Shown: positions 23,388 through 34,850 of the stretch, piece by piece
Layout: each line of letters starts with the position of its first letter
How positions within the stretch are numbered: position 1 is the stretch's first letter
NCBI RefSeq assembly: GCF_949987535.1
Contig: NC_080069.1
Location: 45,373,269-45,437,268, forward strand
From: Balaenoptera acutorostrata
Taxonomy: Eukaryota; Chordata; Mammalia; Artiodactyla; Balaenopteridae
Direction of reading: 5' to 3'
DNA length: 64,000 bases
The notes under the pieces: generated by a model
What the model saw: the letters and a program-made list of their open reading frames with translations, nothing else
Database searches by the model: none
Told to the model about the DNA's origin: nothing
Position numbers and translations under genes: made by a program

Positions 23388-23847
23388 AATTTGATTGAAG
23401 TATAGTTGATTTACAGTGTGTGTTAATTTCTGCTATACAGCAAAGTGATTCAGTTCTACATATATGTACATATTCTTTTTCATGTTCTTTTCCATTACGT
23501 TTTATCACAGGATATCGAATATAGTTCCCTGTGCTATACAGTAGGGTCTTGTTGTTTATCCATCCTATATATACTAGTTTGCATCTGCTAATCCCAGACT
23601 CCCACTCCTTCCCTTCCTGCCCCCCTTGGCAACCACAAGTCTGTTCTCTAGGTCTGTGAGTCTCGTTCTGTTTGTAGATAAGTTCATCTGTGTCGTATTT
23701 TAGATTCCACATACAAGTGATATCATATGGTGTTTGTCTTTTTCTGTCTGGCTTATTTCACTTAGTATGATAATCTCTAGGTCCATCCATGTTACTGCAA
23801 ATGGCATTATTTCATTCTTTTTTATGGCTGAGTAATATGCCATTTTG

Positions 23848-23891
<44 letters not shown>

Positions 23892-24172
23892 AATATGTGA
23901 AACATCTTCTTTATCCAATCATCTGTCAATGGACATTTACGTTGTTTCCATGTCTTGGCTGTTGGAAATAGTGCTGCTATGAACATAGGGGTGCACGTAT
24001 CTTTTCGAATTATAGTTTTGTCTTGGTATATGTCCAGGAGTGGGATTGCTGGATACTATGGCAACTCTATTTTTAGTTTTTTGAGGAACCTCCATACTGT
24101 TCTTCATAGTGGTTGCACCAATTTACAGTCCCACCAATGGTGTAAGAGGGTTCCCTTTTCTCTACACCCTCT
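23388..24172 (-). mobile_element. 5'-truncated L1 with imperfect target-site duplication
   Basis: The left side is the reversed L1 3' UTR (ctatacagcaaagtgattca, atagttccctgtgctataca, cttggcaaccacaag). It continues into the reversed end of ORF2 (ggtccatccatgttactgca, tggctgagtaatatgcc, cataggggtgcacgtatc, accaatttacagtcccacca). Flanks ttcatgaacttttctttaa (left, about 23369) and ttcatggacttcttttaa (right, about 24173) look like a diverged duplication. A (TG)n tract lies inside at 23853-23888. Confidence 0.88.
23853..23888. repeat. (TG)n microsatellite inside L1
   Basis: About eighteen TG units. They stand where ORF2 of the L1 carries a short TATATG-type stretch, so the tract grew after insertion or came with that copy. 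Confidence 0.95.
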
Positions 24173-24190
24173 TTCATGGACTTCTTTTAA

Positions 24191-24639
24191 GCAAACAGGT
24201 GGTAGGATTGCGTATGACATTTATGACACAAGAGTATGAACAATATAGAGTTTTTCAAACAGTCACCCCAAGTTCAAGTAGTATCTAGTAAACACACATA
24301 GGACTCAGGAACGACTGCAGTGTGGTTCTGCTACAAGGGAACCAGTGAAACGCTTAACATGATAGGGCTGTTATAATGTCTGCCTATTACGTGACTATCT
24401 CTGTGAGGCATGGATTAAAGCAACTGATGAATTTCCAGGGAAATGCAGATGGAATCTCATTTTCATGTATTGTTTAATAATAAAGTTAATGATAAAACAC
24501 ACATCAAATCATGTATCCCTGCAAACTTTCCTTTCTTCACATACAAGCCTCTGTGCCCACTTCCTCATTTCTTGTTCACCACCCCATCCCCTGCAACTTG
24601 GCTTCTTTCTTTTCTTTCTTTTTTTTTTTTGTAGAAAGG
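24191..24639. other. unique DNA without recognised feature
   Basis: Nothing recognised; ends in a T/C-rich stretch (24605-24650). Confidence 0.5.
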
Positions 24640-24713
24640 CTTTTTTTTTTTTTAATATTTATTTATTTATTTGTGCCGGGTCTTATTTGCGGCATGCGGC
24701 TCCTTAGTTGCAG
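24640..24713 (-). mobile_element. CHR-type SINE tail fragment
   Basis: A T-run and ATTT tail followed by 'gtgccgggtcttatttgcggcatgcggctccttagttgc', the reversed 3' half of an older CHR SINE. The tRNA head is missing. A weak flank similarity (ctttctttt, ctctttcttt) may be a duplication. Confidence 0.75.
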
Positions 24714-24739
24714 CTCTTTCTTTAGGGCTCTTTTTTGTT

Positions 24740-25200
24740 AAAACATGAAACAAAACAAACAACTCTGAGAGCATTAACATCTCAACTGCACTGACTGATC
24801 ATTTGAGTAACTGATTTTAGCTGTAATGAAGAGACAGCCATCACACAGTTAAAACAATGAGCCATTTCTGTCCTCACTTACTTGCGCTTTTGGTGGCATT
24901 AAACACAGCTGGGCATTGTCGTTGGCAGGGTTCTCTGGCCGCCCATTTTATCTTATCTGAGATTTCATCTTCATCTGCCTAACCAAGTATTCTGGTCACT
25001 CCCATTTTTATTATCCCTTCACTTATCATAATAACTTAAGTGACTTCATCTACCTCCATAATTTAAATGCCATTTCTATGCTGGTAACTTTGAAATAGAT
25101 GTTTTCAGTCTCAGTTTCTCTGATGGAACACAGACCAATGTGAGCTTGTCTGGGAATACAAGTTGAGCTTTACGTATGTTGAGAAGTCCTTAAAATTTTA
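24740..25200. other. unique DNA without recognised feature
   Basis: No gene or repeat seen before the GC-rich block. Confidence 0.5.
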
Positions 25201-25205
25201 ACTGA

Positions 25206-25435
25206 AGAAATAATCATTGGGTGGGGCTAATGGCGGACTCCAGGAGGGCTCATGCTGGGGTGGTGGTCGTGGGGGGTGTGTGCTTCCCAGTGCTTCTGCT
25301 GCCAGTGTCCTTGTCCCCGTGGTGGGCCACGGCCACCCCCCGCCTCTGCAGGAGACCCTCCAACACTAGCAGATGCTGATAGGAAAAAAAAAATTAATGG
25401 TGACAAAGTGGATACATGGAAACTCATTAGGAGTC
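25206..25435 (+). repeat. GC-rich block, probably retroelement-derived
   Basis: 'cagtgtccttgtccccgtgg', 'gccacggccacc' and 'gcctctgcaggagaccctcc' look like dispersed cetartiodactyl sequence that I have seen but cannot name. The block ends in an A-run at 25384-25391. The open frame that starts at 25252 crosses from this block into the next and has no recognised domain. Low confidence on origin. Confidence 0.3.
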
Positions 25436-25795
25436 CTGCGGCCAGGCAAGGGTTACCTGTGTCTTCTGCTTGGCGTCTCACGAGGCTGCAATCGAGGTGC
25501 CCTCCCGACGTGGCTCCAGGGTTAGAAGAGTCCACTCCCAGACTCATGGAGATGGCTGGCCCCAGCTTCTTGCTGGCTACTGACCGGAGGCACCTTCGGC
25601 GCCTAGTGAGCCCTCAGCTCCTGGAGGCCGCCAGCCTTTCCCGAAGGCAGCCCACAGTTCCTGGCCACATGGTCTTTCCCCGCACGGCCACCGCTTCTTT
25701 AAGCCCCCCAAGATTTTCTAGAGCAGTCTGCTAGCAAGATGGAGTCTGAGGTGACGTATTAGCACTGAGCAGCGTCCATCGCTTTGCTACAGCCC
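25436..25795 (-). mobile_element. possible MaLR/ERVL LTR remnant
   Basis: 'tcacgaggctgcaatcgaggtg', 'tcagctcctggaggcc', 'cctggccacatggtctttcc' and 'cagtctgctagcaagatgga' follow in order an old LTR read in reverse (ctcacaaggctgcaatcaagg ... gagtctgctagcaagatgg). It is diverged but keeps many CpGs. Boundaries are uncertain. Confidence 0.45.
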
Positions 25796-25799
25796 ACGG

Positions 25800-26365
25800 T
25801 TAATAATCAAGCCAAGCGGCCAGCAAGCACTCCCTCACGTGCGGCTGGCCTGGCGCCTCACGGAGAACGTGCCCGCGCGGAGGCTGGGCTCTCAGTACAG
25901 ACGCCACGCCCCGCGCGCCTGGAAGCTTCCTTCCCCGGAAGCGCTGCGTCCACTTCCTGGACCTGAACCTTGAGGAGCAGCAGGTCCGCGAGGGTCTGTG
26001 GGTGCTGCTCTTCTCGGGCGTCGCCTGCTGGTGGCCCTTCAGCCTCGGCCACCACAGCACCACAGCCTCGGCCGTCACAGCTTTGGTCACCACAGCCTCG
26101 GCCGGCCCCGGGGAAGGCTTTTAGTTCGTTTCCGAGGTGGAGCGGAGACGCTCCTGAGATGACGGACCGGGACTGCTGGGGAGTGTCCCCCACCGACAGA
26201 CCGAGCCGCAGACAGGGACATGGTGTGAGCTGAGGACACCCGGCTCCTCTCAGGGCTCAGCGCCCACCCGCCTCCCGCTCCCAACGCGCCGCAAGCTGAG
26301 ACCGCGCTCCTGGCCAGGACTTCCGGCCGCTCCCACGGCCGCAGCGCCTGGGCCGAAGGTGCTCA
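25800..26365. promoter_or_regulatory. CpG island, candidate promoter
   Basis: By hand count there are roughly fifty CpGs in about 560 bp, while flanking kilobases have almost none. It holds an ETS-like acttccgg (about 26320), a second cccggaag (about 25935), cacgtg (about 25837), and near the right end a donor-like acgaag-gtaggaa (about 26368-26378). Open frames exist in several phases but none is recognisable. It could be an unmethylated promoter with a first exon, an orphan island, or young GC-rich retro-DNA. Confidence 0.6.
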
Positions 26366-26644
26366 CACGAAGGTAGGAAACCAAAATCCGTTTTCATTTC
26401 TTAAAGAGTTGAGAACTGCGTTCCAAAACTTGGCAGACGTTAAAAGGGTGAATAAACTTAGAGGTGTAAACGCAAACCGTTTTCCAGTTCAAGGCAAGTA
26501 ACTGTGCACAGGGTTCTGGCGGGAAAACCTCTGGTGGGAAAGGAAACTGGGTCCTAAGGCTCAGATTTAAGGGCGGGCATGGGATTCCACAAGGGAGTGA
26601 ACACCAGGAACCTGAGAAGTCCCTTTAGAGACACAGCATATAGC
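26366..26644. other. transition from CpG island to AT-rich DNA
   Basis: Starts with the donor-like sequence at the island edge; otherwise nothing recognised. Confidence 0.4.
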
Positions 26645-26920
26645 ATAGCGTTTCCCCAGCTTTATTGGGGTATACTTGTCAAATAAAAATTGCATGTATT
26701 TAAGGTGTACAATGTGACGCTTTGATACAGGTATACATTGTGAAAGTGTTACCATAATCAAGCTAATTAATGTAACATGTCCATCACGTCACAGAGTTAT
26801 ATTTGTGTGTGTGTGGAGGGGGGTACGAACACTGAAGATCAGCTTGCTTAGCAAATTTCAAGTGCAATACAGGATTATTAACTATAGTCAGTATGTTTCT
26901 TGATCTGTTCTTTTTTATCC
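26645..26920 (-). mobile_element. L1 3' end (L1M type)
   Basis: Reversed L1 3' UTR: 'ctttattggggtatacttgtcaaataaaaattgcatgtatttaagg', 'gtacaatgtgacgctttg', 'caagctaattaatgtaac', 'ttagcaaatttcaagtgcaatacag', 'attaactatagtc'. Confidence 0.85.
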
Positions 26921-28174
26921 TTAAAATTAAGGCTACTGCATTAGTTACATTGACTTCCCACAGTATTGAAGAAACAAATTAATGAATGACATTTGGTGTA
27001 AACAATCAGATTTCTTGACCTCTCTCTTTTTAAAATTAAAACCAATGATCCCGATTTAGGGAATAAAAATATGACCTTCTAGATAAATTAAGTGACACAC
27101 TGTTTTCCTCATATAATATGCCAACATTAATTTGTGTAAATAGTAATAAATGGAGTAACTGGAAATAATGATTGACTTAGATGCCGTTATAAAAGAAACA
27201 CTATTCCTCTTGTCTTTCACACAGATGAATAAATGTAAATATATAATTTGTAATCAATAGAGTCAGTAGAGTCAAATAAGGAAAAGCTGAAGCTTTATAT
27301 AGATTCACTGAATAATAAAGAATTAGGTAATGTAAAAAAAAAAAGAAATAATTATTTGTGGTTTGTCTTTGTGTGTTTCCCAGTGCTACACGTACTACAT
27401 ACTTCTGATGTTAAGGATTTAGAAAGTACTTGATACATATTAAATGAATGAATGTCCTAAATTCTTATAAAAAGCAAAAGCATCTCCTCTATTTGCCTCT
27501 TTGAATTACTAAGTATAAATGTATTAATGCTAAGTGTAAGTTTTAAGGAAAAACATCTCCTCATAAATTGAAAACTTTCATCATTGTTCATAAAATTCAG
27601 CAGGAGAGCTCTGCGTGGCCCTGAAGAACACACCATGTGTTCCCAACAAGTTCTCAGAACTGCAATTCATTACCCAGCTGTTCTGTGGTTTATGTAAATT
27701 ACTTTGCCTGGAAGAACTTTCAGCTATAATCAATCACTCACTCAAACGATCAGTTAGTGCAGTTGATCAGCAACGTAAAGTCAATATTCCCCAACATTCT
27801 GTCTTTCCATTACTGATCTGTGATCTAGAAGTGATTTCATGTTTGTTGTGCCTTGTTCTTGCTATTTTAAGGTATAGCCTTAACTGACATTACAAAGACT
27901 ATGTAAGATCTAAGTTTCTCGGGAATAGAGAAATTATATTGATAATTAAATAAATTATATGTTTTAAGATGGTTTGGCTCTAGTAAGTTATGAACTCATG
28001 GGATTCCAGTGATAATTACATCAATTTGGTGACAATGATATGTTAAGTGATTTCTCAGGTTTTTTTCCCCCACTAATTCCTAACAATAAGCCCGTGAAAT
28101 AGGTATTATTATTCCTGTTTTGGAAGTGAGGAAACCACACAAGGAGTCTGAGAAAGAATGGATAGAGCCAAGGC
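26921..28174. other. AT-rich unique DNA
   Basis: No gene or named repeat. A plus-strand frame of 90 codons (27615-27887) has no motif. A MIR-like scrap may lie near 28085-28140. Confidence 0.5.
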
Positions 28175-28235
28175 AGAGTGTGTAGGTAGTGATGCAGTGG
28201 GGAAAGAGTGTGTAGGTAGTGATGCTAGTGGGGAA
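28175..28235. repeat. two-copy tandem duplication, about 30-bp unit
   Basis: The unit agagtgtgtaggtagtgatg followed by cagtggggaa occurs twice back to back, differing by one inserted T in the second copy. A recent small tandem duplication. Confidence 0.9.
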
Positions 28236-29034
28236 GGAGAGGAGAACCAGAATAAACTGGTTTCTGGGACATCGGAGGATTAAAGAGCTTCTTGAGAGAA
28301 GAACTGGTACGTAAAGTCAAGTATGGAGAGAAATTATGTAAGGTGATATGGGGAAGTGGTAATTAGATTTGGGAGTTAGAGAGCTTTGGTGAACTTGGTA
28401 AAATCCACTTTAGTGCAAAGGCAGAGAAGGGGACCAGAGTGCTCAAGGTGGAGGAATGAGTGGGAGGTGAGGAGCTGACCAGGAAATGTACATCATCTGG
28501 GGAAACTCCATGCAAAGGGAAGACATGAGACAAAATAATTGCTCAAGGAAGACAGCATCTCAAGAGGGTTTTTGTTGTGGTTGTCATTGTTATTTTGCTT
28601 TTTTTTTTGGTTCGTTTAGAAGGTGATATTGGCTAGGAAACTTATGAGATGATCACAAGCAGGAACCAGGAGGGGGAGCTAACTGAAGACCCAATAAGTA
28701 GGTGTGATGATGGAGAAGGATGTTAAGGTGGAGGGAAGGTACTGAAGCCTAGATGCAGTGCTCAGTTTCAGTCAGGAGTAACAAGCAAATGATAGAATGT
28801 CAGGGGAAGATTGACATAAATATTTTAACAAGTAAGTCAAGGGTAAATTGCAAAGTTAACTTCTCTTAGGGACAAAGCAGAAGGCCCACTCCCCTGGGAC
28901 CCCATGTACCCAAGGCTTAGAGTCTGATGAATCTGATCAGACCTTCAGCAAATGAGGATGTTAGGGGCTCTGCAACAGGATATTTCAGATAATCAGGGAA
29001 AGTTTCAAGCTAGTTAGGTACACACATGGCAAGC
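28236..29034. other. purine-rich DNA without clear feature
   Basis: The top strand is rich in GA (aggtgaggagctgacc, ggaggaatgagtgggagg). It could be a diverged dispersed repeat, but I cannot name one. Confidence 0.4.
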
Positions 29035-29625
29035 AGGTTGTGCTGGAGAGGGTTAACCAGTAGTTCTGGATTGCTGAAAACCTGCCCTTTGCAAAGAAAG
29101 GCTTTTCTCTAGGACTGGCCCCTGGCTGTCCCCTGAGAGATAAGTTCTGAGCGCTTGGAATATGCTGCCTGAGAAGAGTGTTTTCATGTGACCAGATGAG
29201 TTTATCCTAAACAGTGTGATTTATGGTGTGCACGGGATTTTGCTCTCAGGGACTGAGGTTTGAGTATCTGAGGCCAGTCATGTGGGCGCTGCCTGCACCC
29301 CCAATAAAAATCCTAGACACGGAGGTCTGCGTGAGCTTCCCTTGTTTGGCAACTCTTCAGCCACGTTGTTCACACATCCCTTCTGGGAAGAGTAAATGTG
29401 TCCTCATACTATTCCACTGGGAAAGGCCACCTGGAAGTTTGCTCCTGGCTTCTCCTGGGCTTCACCCCATGGGCCTTTTTGCTTTGCTGATTTTAATCTC
29501 TGTCCTTTCACTGTAATAAAAAATGTGATCATGAGTACAATAGCTATCCTGAGTCCTGTGAGTTCTTCTAGCAAATCATCAAATCTGAAGGTGGCTTTGG
29601 GGATCCTGACCCCAGTGTTATAACA
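29035..29625 (+). mobile_element. solo LTR of an endogenous retrovirus-like element
   Basis: Ordered LTR wording: 'ttctggattgctgaaaacctgccctttgc', 'ctctaggactggcc', 'gagagataagttctgagc', 'catgtgggcgctgcctgcacccccaataaaaatcc', 'ctgtaataaaaaatgtgatcatgagta', 'ctgagtcctgtgagttcttctagc', 'ggggatcctgacccc'. The poly(A) signal and downstream R/U5-like part are in the expected order. No internal genes remain. The exact family was not named and the left end may lie further upstream. Confidence 0.65.
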
Positions 29626-29694
29626 CCCCAGTCAGTGTTATTTACTACTTTTTAGAATGTGTCTGTCCTTGTAGTTTAGTCAGTCATTTATTTA

Positions 29695-30060
29695 CTATTT
29701 ATTTATGCACGGGGTGCCCATTGTGGTCCAGGCACTGCACTGGGCACAGAACATATAGTGGTGAGCCTCTGTCTACAGGGTAGCCTCACAGAGCTTGGAA
29801 GAACTATAGAGCAAACTAACAATCTCAGGTATGACAAGTGCTAAATAGTAAGTACAAACAAATTCACCAAGAGACAGGCTGGCTGGGGGAGTGGGGGGCA
29901 ATGTATATAGATGGTGTGGTCTCCATAGAAAGAGATGCTTTCTGGAAGGGTCATAAAAAGATCCAGATAGAAGAAAAGCAAATGTAAAGGCTTTGATGGT
30001 GGGAATAAGTTTAGTATATTCTTTTGAACAGAGAAAAAACAGACAGACTGGAGAATAAAT
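29695..30060 (+). repeat. possible ancient dispersed repeat (L2/CR1-like)
   Basis: 'gtccaggcactgcactgggcacagaacatatagtgg', 'gtagcctcacagagcttggaagaac', 'gacaagtgctaaatagtaag' and 'ggtcataaaaag' follow an old mammalian repeat beginning 'tgccaggcactgtgctgggc'. Confidence 0.4.
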
Positions 30061-31722
30061 CAATGAGAGGCAAGTTGGTAAGAATTGAAATCAGAGCTTG
30101 GAGAATATGATGTTATCACCTAAAAATATTTTTTTTTCTCAATGTTCTGTGTTCACATGGATACTCTCTCTGACTTTGACATCTGGACATATTTTACTTT
30201 AACTTTGTCTTTATCCTCATATATATTTTACTTGATGTTTTGATTTTATATAGTAATTATTAATCATTGCTACCATGTTAACCCATTGTATTTGTATTTG
30301 AACTAAAAACACATGGAGAGTATAATGTTTTCGGACATATGTCTTAATCTTTATATTTTCTACCGTAGCAAAGATGATTTGAATTTGTAATATAGTTTTC
30401 CCTAGAATTATAATAATAATTCTCAAAATCTCTAGGGTACATACTTCCTATCCAATTGAAAACAATTAAGGGATATATAAATAGGATATAAGAAATCATC
30501 TAGAAGCTTTTCACATTGAATTACCATCTTGTTTAAATACTTCTTGATATAGACACTCATTAATGACATTCCTCTTTCCTTGAGCACCTGTTCCTGGTAA
30601 AAACAAGGGCTATATTGATTTGCTGCAATTTATCTTCTCCCAGGATTTTTGTCTTGACAGTGTGAGAAGATTAATTGGAATTAATGGCATTTGCACAGCT
30701 AATTAAAGTCACTCTTCCTAAAGTCAAATCAATTCCTTTAATCAGAGGAGTGACAAAGCTTTGCTTGCTTGTTATAGTCTGCATGTAAATGTTGCCTGGA
30801 TGAATCAGAATCTTTGCAAGCATTAGACATAGAATACAGTGACAACTTGGATTGCCAGGAATTTCTCTGGCATTTATAGATATCGCTATGCCACTTACAT
30901 ATACACTATGAATGTTTTGAATTAAATGCAATTCAACTGAATTAATTTACATGTTTTATATATAGTTTATTATGGAGCTTCTTACAGTGGTTGGCATCCA
31001 CAGGCATAAATCCCCAGGGTAATTCCTAGCCAAGTTCACATAATGCAGGAGGAACCAGAGAGTTAGTAATTATTGGGTTAATTCAGGCATCAAACTGATG
31101 TTTTCTTTGCTTTATCTGATTTTATAAAATTCTACCAACTCCTTTCTCCACATGGACTATGTATTTATAGGAAACGTGTTCATCAAGGACTGAATAATTC
31201 AGACAAAAAGAGGACATATTTCTGAGGGAAAGTTTAGAGAGATGCACCAACATTTTTGTCTTGTTCAGTGTCAATGCAACAGTGAGATAGCAGCAAACAT
31301 GGGAGTAGAGTGAGGGGACAGGCAAGCTGCACGTTCTCTTCCTCTGTTTTGTAATATGAATAATCTTTGGTCTGTGATGGTGTAAACATCAAACATTCAT
31401 CACTTGTCCATGGCTCTGTTTTTGTATTGGATACTTCTTAGACACAGCTTATGTTCTTAGCCTGGCCACTGAGGCCAGTCATAGCTCTAAGGTTCCCCAT
31501 AGGCTTCCACATCTTTACACTAAGCACCTTGCCTCAAATATGTAGAGAGCCTAATGTTTCCCTTCCAGAAGTTTCTATGACTCTGACAAAGAGCTGATGC
31601 ACTCACGTATGTGCGACTCCAAAATTCGGGGAACTACTGCCTCATGGATCAGCTCTTAAACAACAGGTGAGAAGAAGTGACACATAAATCTGTAACACAT
31701 TCTCTAGGCTCTTAAGAGGCCC
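30061..31722. other. AT-rich unique DNA
   Basis: No gene or named repeat recognised. Confidence 0.5.
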
Positions 31723-32088
31723 TGTTAAATAACAAAAATTTAGCCAAGTACATTTTAAAGATCTAATTGGCTTTATTGAATGATTCATGGATCAGGCAGC
31801 ATCCCCTCTAGCAACTAGAAGAGAGCTCCAAAGGGCTACAGAAAGGGAGAGGTTTTTAAAGGCAAGATAAGGAAGTCATAAACAAACCAGAAAAAAATTA
31901 TTTCCAATGAGGTCATCTCCCTCATCTTCTTTTGGGGGATGGCGAGAGCCCATGTGACAGATAACCTCATTGGTGCTGACCAGAAAATGCCACATTGACC
32001 CGTTAGGGTTACATTCCTGGGTAAGTTGTAATTAGGTTAGGTATTAAGTCTTGCTTTTAGCACAACTGACTCCATTTTGGGCCTGTCA
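31723..32088 (-). mobile_element. solo LTR candidate
   Basis: Read in reverse, it starts tgacaggcccaaaatggagt and ends 'aataaagccaattagatctt' and '...atttttgttatttaaca'. That gives TG...CA ends and a poly(A) signal close to the 3' end, as LTRs have. Length about 366 bp. No flanking 4-6-bp duplication could be confirmed. Confidence 0.6.
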
Positions 32089-34207
32089 TTTCTTTTTTTT
32101 AACGGTCCTGAGTGGATCAAACACTCTAGTTGCTCACAGACATAGCCCACTAGATAATACCTTTTTGTATTGACTATCTTGCTTCCTTATCTTCCTTACA
32201 TCCCTCATTCTTGCTCCCTGGGACCACTTTCTAATTAATTTACCTCTACACAAGACCTTATTTCGTATTCTGTGCTCATGAAATACAGGCTATGACAGTT
32301 GTGATATATGCACATGGTGCTCTAATATTGCAATAAAGAAAAATCTCTGAGAAATAGTGTGAAGTCAAGAAAAATGTAAGAACTGATTGAAGAAAATAAC
32401 CCAAGATTTTAAAACCACGTAGTAACACTAAATATTTTGGGGGGATGGGGGTGAGGTGGAGGCATCCCCAACACATCAACATGTGAAAATCAGTACATTG
32501 CCCTTTGAGAATTTATTATTCTTAATGCATTAATTTCAAATCTATTCAAATGGTCTATTGATGATGAGGACATCACTTGTGCATATTTTGGATTGATTAA
32601 CAATGATGAGAGATGAATAATGAACTTGGAATCCAGTGATCTTGAGTTCCTGAAGCCTCACTAAGGTGGATAATATCCTCTTTACATATGTCCTAGGACA
32701 TTTTAGAGGTTGAACTGAATGTTTTTTCATTGCAAAGTAACCTACCTATAACCTAGTAAACATACGTGCATGCATAGTTAAATGTCTAGCATGTAGAAGA
32801 TGTAACTATAAATGCTTATTTAACCAAATATTTAAGACTAAATATGATCTAACATCCATTATAACTATGTCTTCCCATATTATTACCTCAATTGTTTCAG
32901 CCCAGATCATTACACTTCAGTAAGTTCACACAGTTTCATGACCCCCTTGTGGTGAATTTATCTCTTCTAGCTATTTGGAATGAGCAACCAGAAATTTCGA
33001 GACTTCTTTTTCTCTCCTGTAAGTAATGAAAAGTCTGTTGGTTATTAAATCAAAGCCTAACTTTCTAAATCAGAATGGTTGGAAAGAGTGGTTGCTCTTT
33101 GTCACCAAAGGGATAAAGCTAGGAAAGAAAATCTGAAAAGGCACCAAGACCAGAATTCCCTAGAAATTATCAAAGGCACATCATTCCTCCTTCTGAGTTC
33201 GTTCCCTGATTCCTTCTTTGGTATTTCAGATATTTTTTTTGTAGGTTTGAGCTGTTGAAGGTATATATATCAATGCCAATTTAGAAAAAATAAATAGAAA
33301 GCAAAAGCAAACAAACCCCACAAAGACCTCCTGAAATGCTATACTGAGGAAAACTATCAATGAAAGAGAGCAATGGAGATATATTTTGGATTAATAGTAT
33401 GGATAGTGGGGTGCCTGGTAAGGCAGACTTTTAAATTGTGTCTAACTACTTCCATGTCTATAGCTATTTAAATATTTGTCAAGGCTTTTCAGAGCTGACA
33501 TCTATGGAGAGTAGAAATTTCCTAATATTGGGAGGAAATATGAGAGTGTCTTCCCTTAGTGATACAAGTAAATGTCAAGAGAGACAGTCATTACACGGAG
33601 AATTGGCGCCTCCTATTTTTTCTCCTGGATGTCATTAAAGGCTTCTCACTTAATCCTCCGCTTATTTATGTCATTTAATCAATAGAGTATGCTGTTAATA
33701 TGTTCCATTTATTTATAGAGCTTTTTAATCCTGTTTAAGAAAAATGATCCCTATCCTAAAGTTTAATAAAAGGCTATTAGGATCTGTGTGGGCTACTCAC
33801 ATGACACAAGATGTAAGATGTCAAAGAGGGTTTGGAGACAGATATCAGGAAGGGAGACTGTCAAGAATAAGACAGATTTCAAGTACTAATTGAGGACTTG
33901 AATCTTCAGACATTTGATTAGTAGAGCAATTCAGGAACAGAGATCTAGGCAAAATTCTAGTTAAAATAATTGAGCACAAGTTCACAGGCTCAGAAAATCA
34001 GGCAACAGCGTGTCAGTATTATGGTACTACTTCAATGGGACCAGATTTCCAAACAGAAAAAAGTCGTTTTTGTTGGTTACATTAGGCTATTGTGTTCCCT
34101 ATAAATGGGCAGGGAGTGAGAGCTTGGACATCCACATTAGTCAGCTACTGAACTTTCGATGAAGAATTCTAAAAACCCAGTGAATTGGATATGTGTACTG
34201 ATGATAC
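32089..34207. other. AT-rich unique DNA
   Basis: Nothing recognised apart from a T-run at 32091-32099. Confidence 0.5.
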
Positions 34208-34217
34208 CTGAATACTT

Positions 34218-34840
34218 TTTTTTTTAATTGAAATATATTTGACATATAACATTGTGTAAATTTAAGTTGTACAGCATGTTAATTTGATATATATGTGTAT
34301 ATGTGTGTGTGTATGTGTGTATGTGTATATATGTATGTATATATATGATTGCCATTGTAGCCATACTTCTATCATGTTACATAATTATCCTTTCTTATTT
34401 AGTAGTTAGAATAATTAAATTCTAGTTTCTTAGAAAGTTTGAGGATTATAATACAATGTTGTCTATGTTCACTATACTGTGCATTATATCTCTAGGGCTC
34501 ATTTACCACTCATTGAAAGTTCGTGCCCTCAAATGACATCTGTCCTGTCCCCAACCTCCATCCCCTCGTAACCACCATTTTACTCTGTTTTACAAATTTG
34601 GCTTTTTTTCGACTACACATGTAAGTGATATCATGCAGCACTTGTCTTTCTCTGACTTATCTCACTTAGCATAATGTGCTCCAGGTCCATCCATGTTGTT
34701 GCAAATGGCAGGATGTTCTTTCTCATCGTGGAATAATATTTCATTATGTATGTACCACATCTTCTGTATTCATTCCTCTGTTGATGGGCGCTTAGGTTGT
34801 TTCCACATCTTAGCTCTTAGGGAGAGGAAAGGGATGGGGG
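34218..34840 (-). mobile_element. 5'-truncated L1 with 10-bp target-site duplication
   Basis: A T-run, then the reversed L1 3' UTR (ttgaaatatatttgacatat, catgttacataattatcc, atctctagggctcattta) and the reversed end of ORF2 (gtccatccatgttgttgcaa, ttgatgggcgcttaggttg). The flank ctgaatactt occurs at 34208-34217 and 34841-34850. About 20 purine-rich bases at the right edge do not fit L1 and may be filler from 5' joining. A TATG/TG tract (34287-34348) lies inside. Confidence 0.85.
34287..34348. repeat. (TG/TATG)n microsatellite inside L1
   Basis: Alternating purine-pyrimidine tract of TATATG, TGTGTG and TATG units. Confidence 0.9.
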
Positions 34841-34850
34841 CTGAATACTT

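Noticed and set aside
25252..25734. 160-codon plus-strand open frame in GC-rich DNA
   Set aside because: It crosses two repeat-like blocks, has no recognised domain, and overlaps open frames in other phases and on the other strand, as GC-rich DNA often gives.
25970..26233. Open frames inside the CpG island, both strands
   Set aside because: Several overlapping frames, no recognisable protein, low-complexity stretches; kept only as a candidate promoter.
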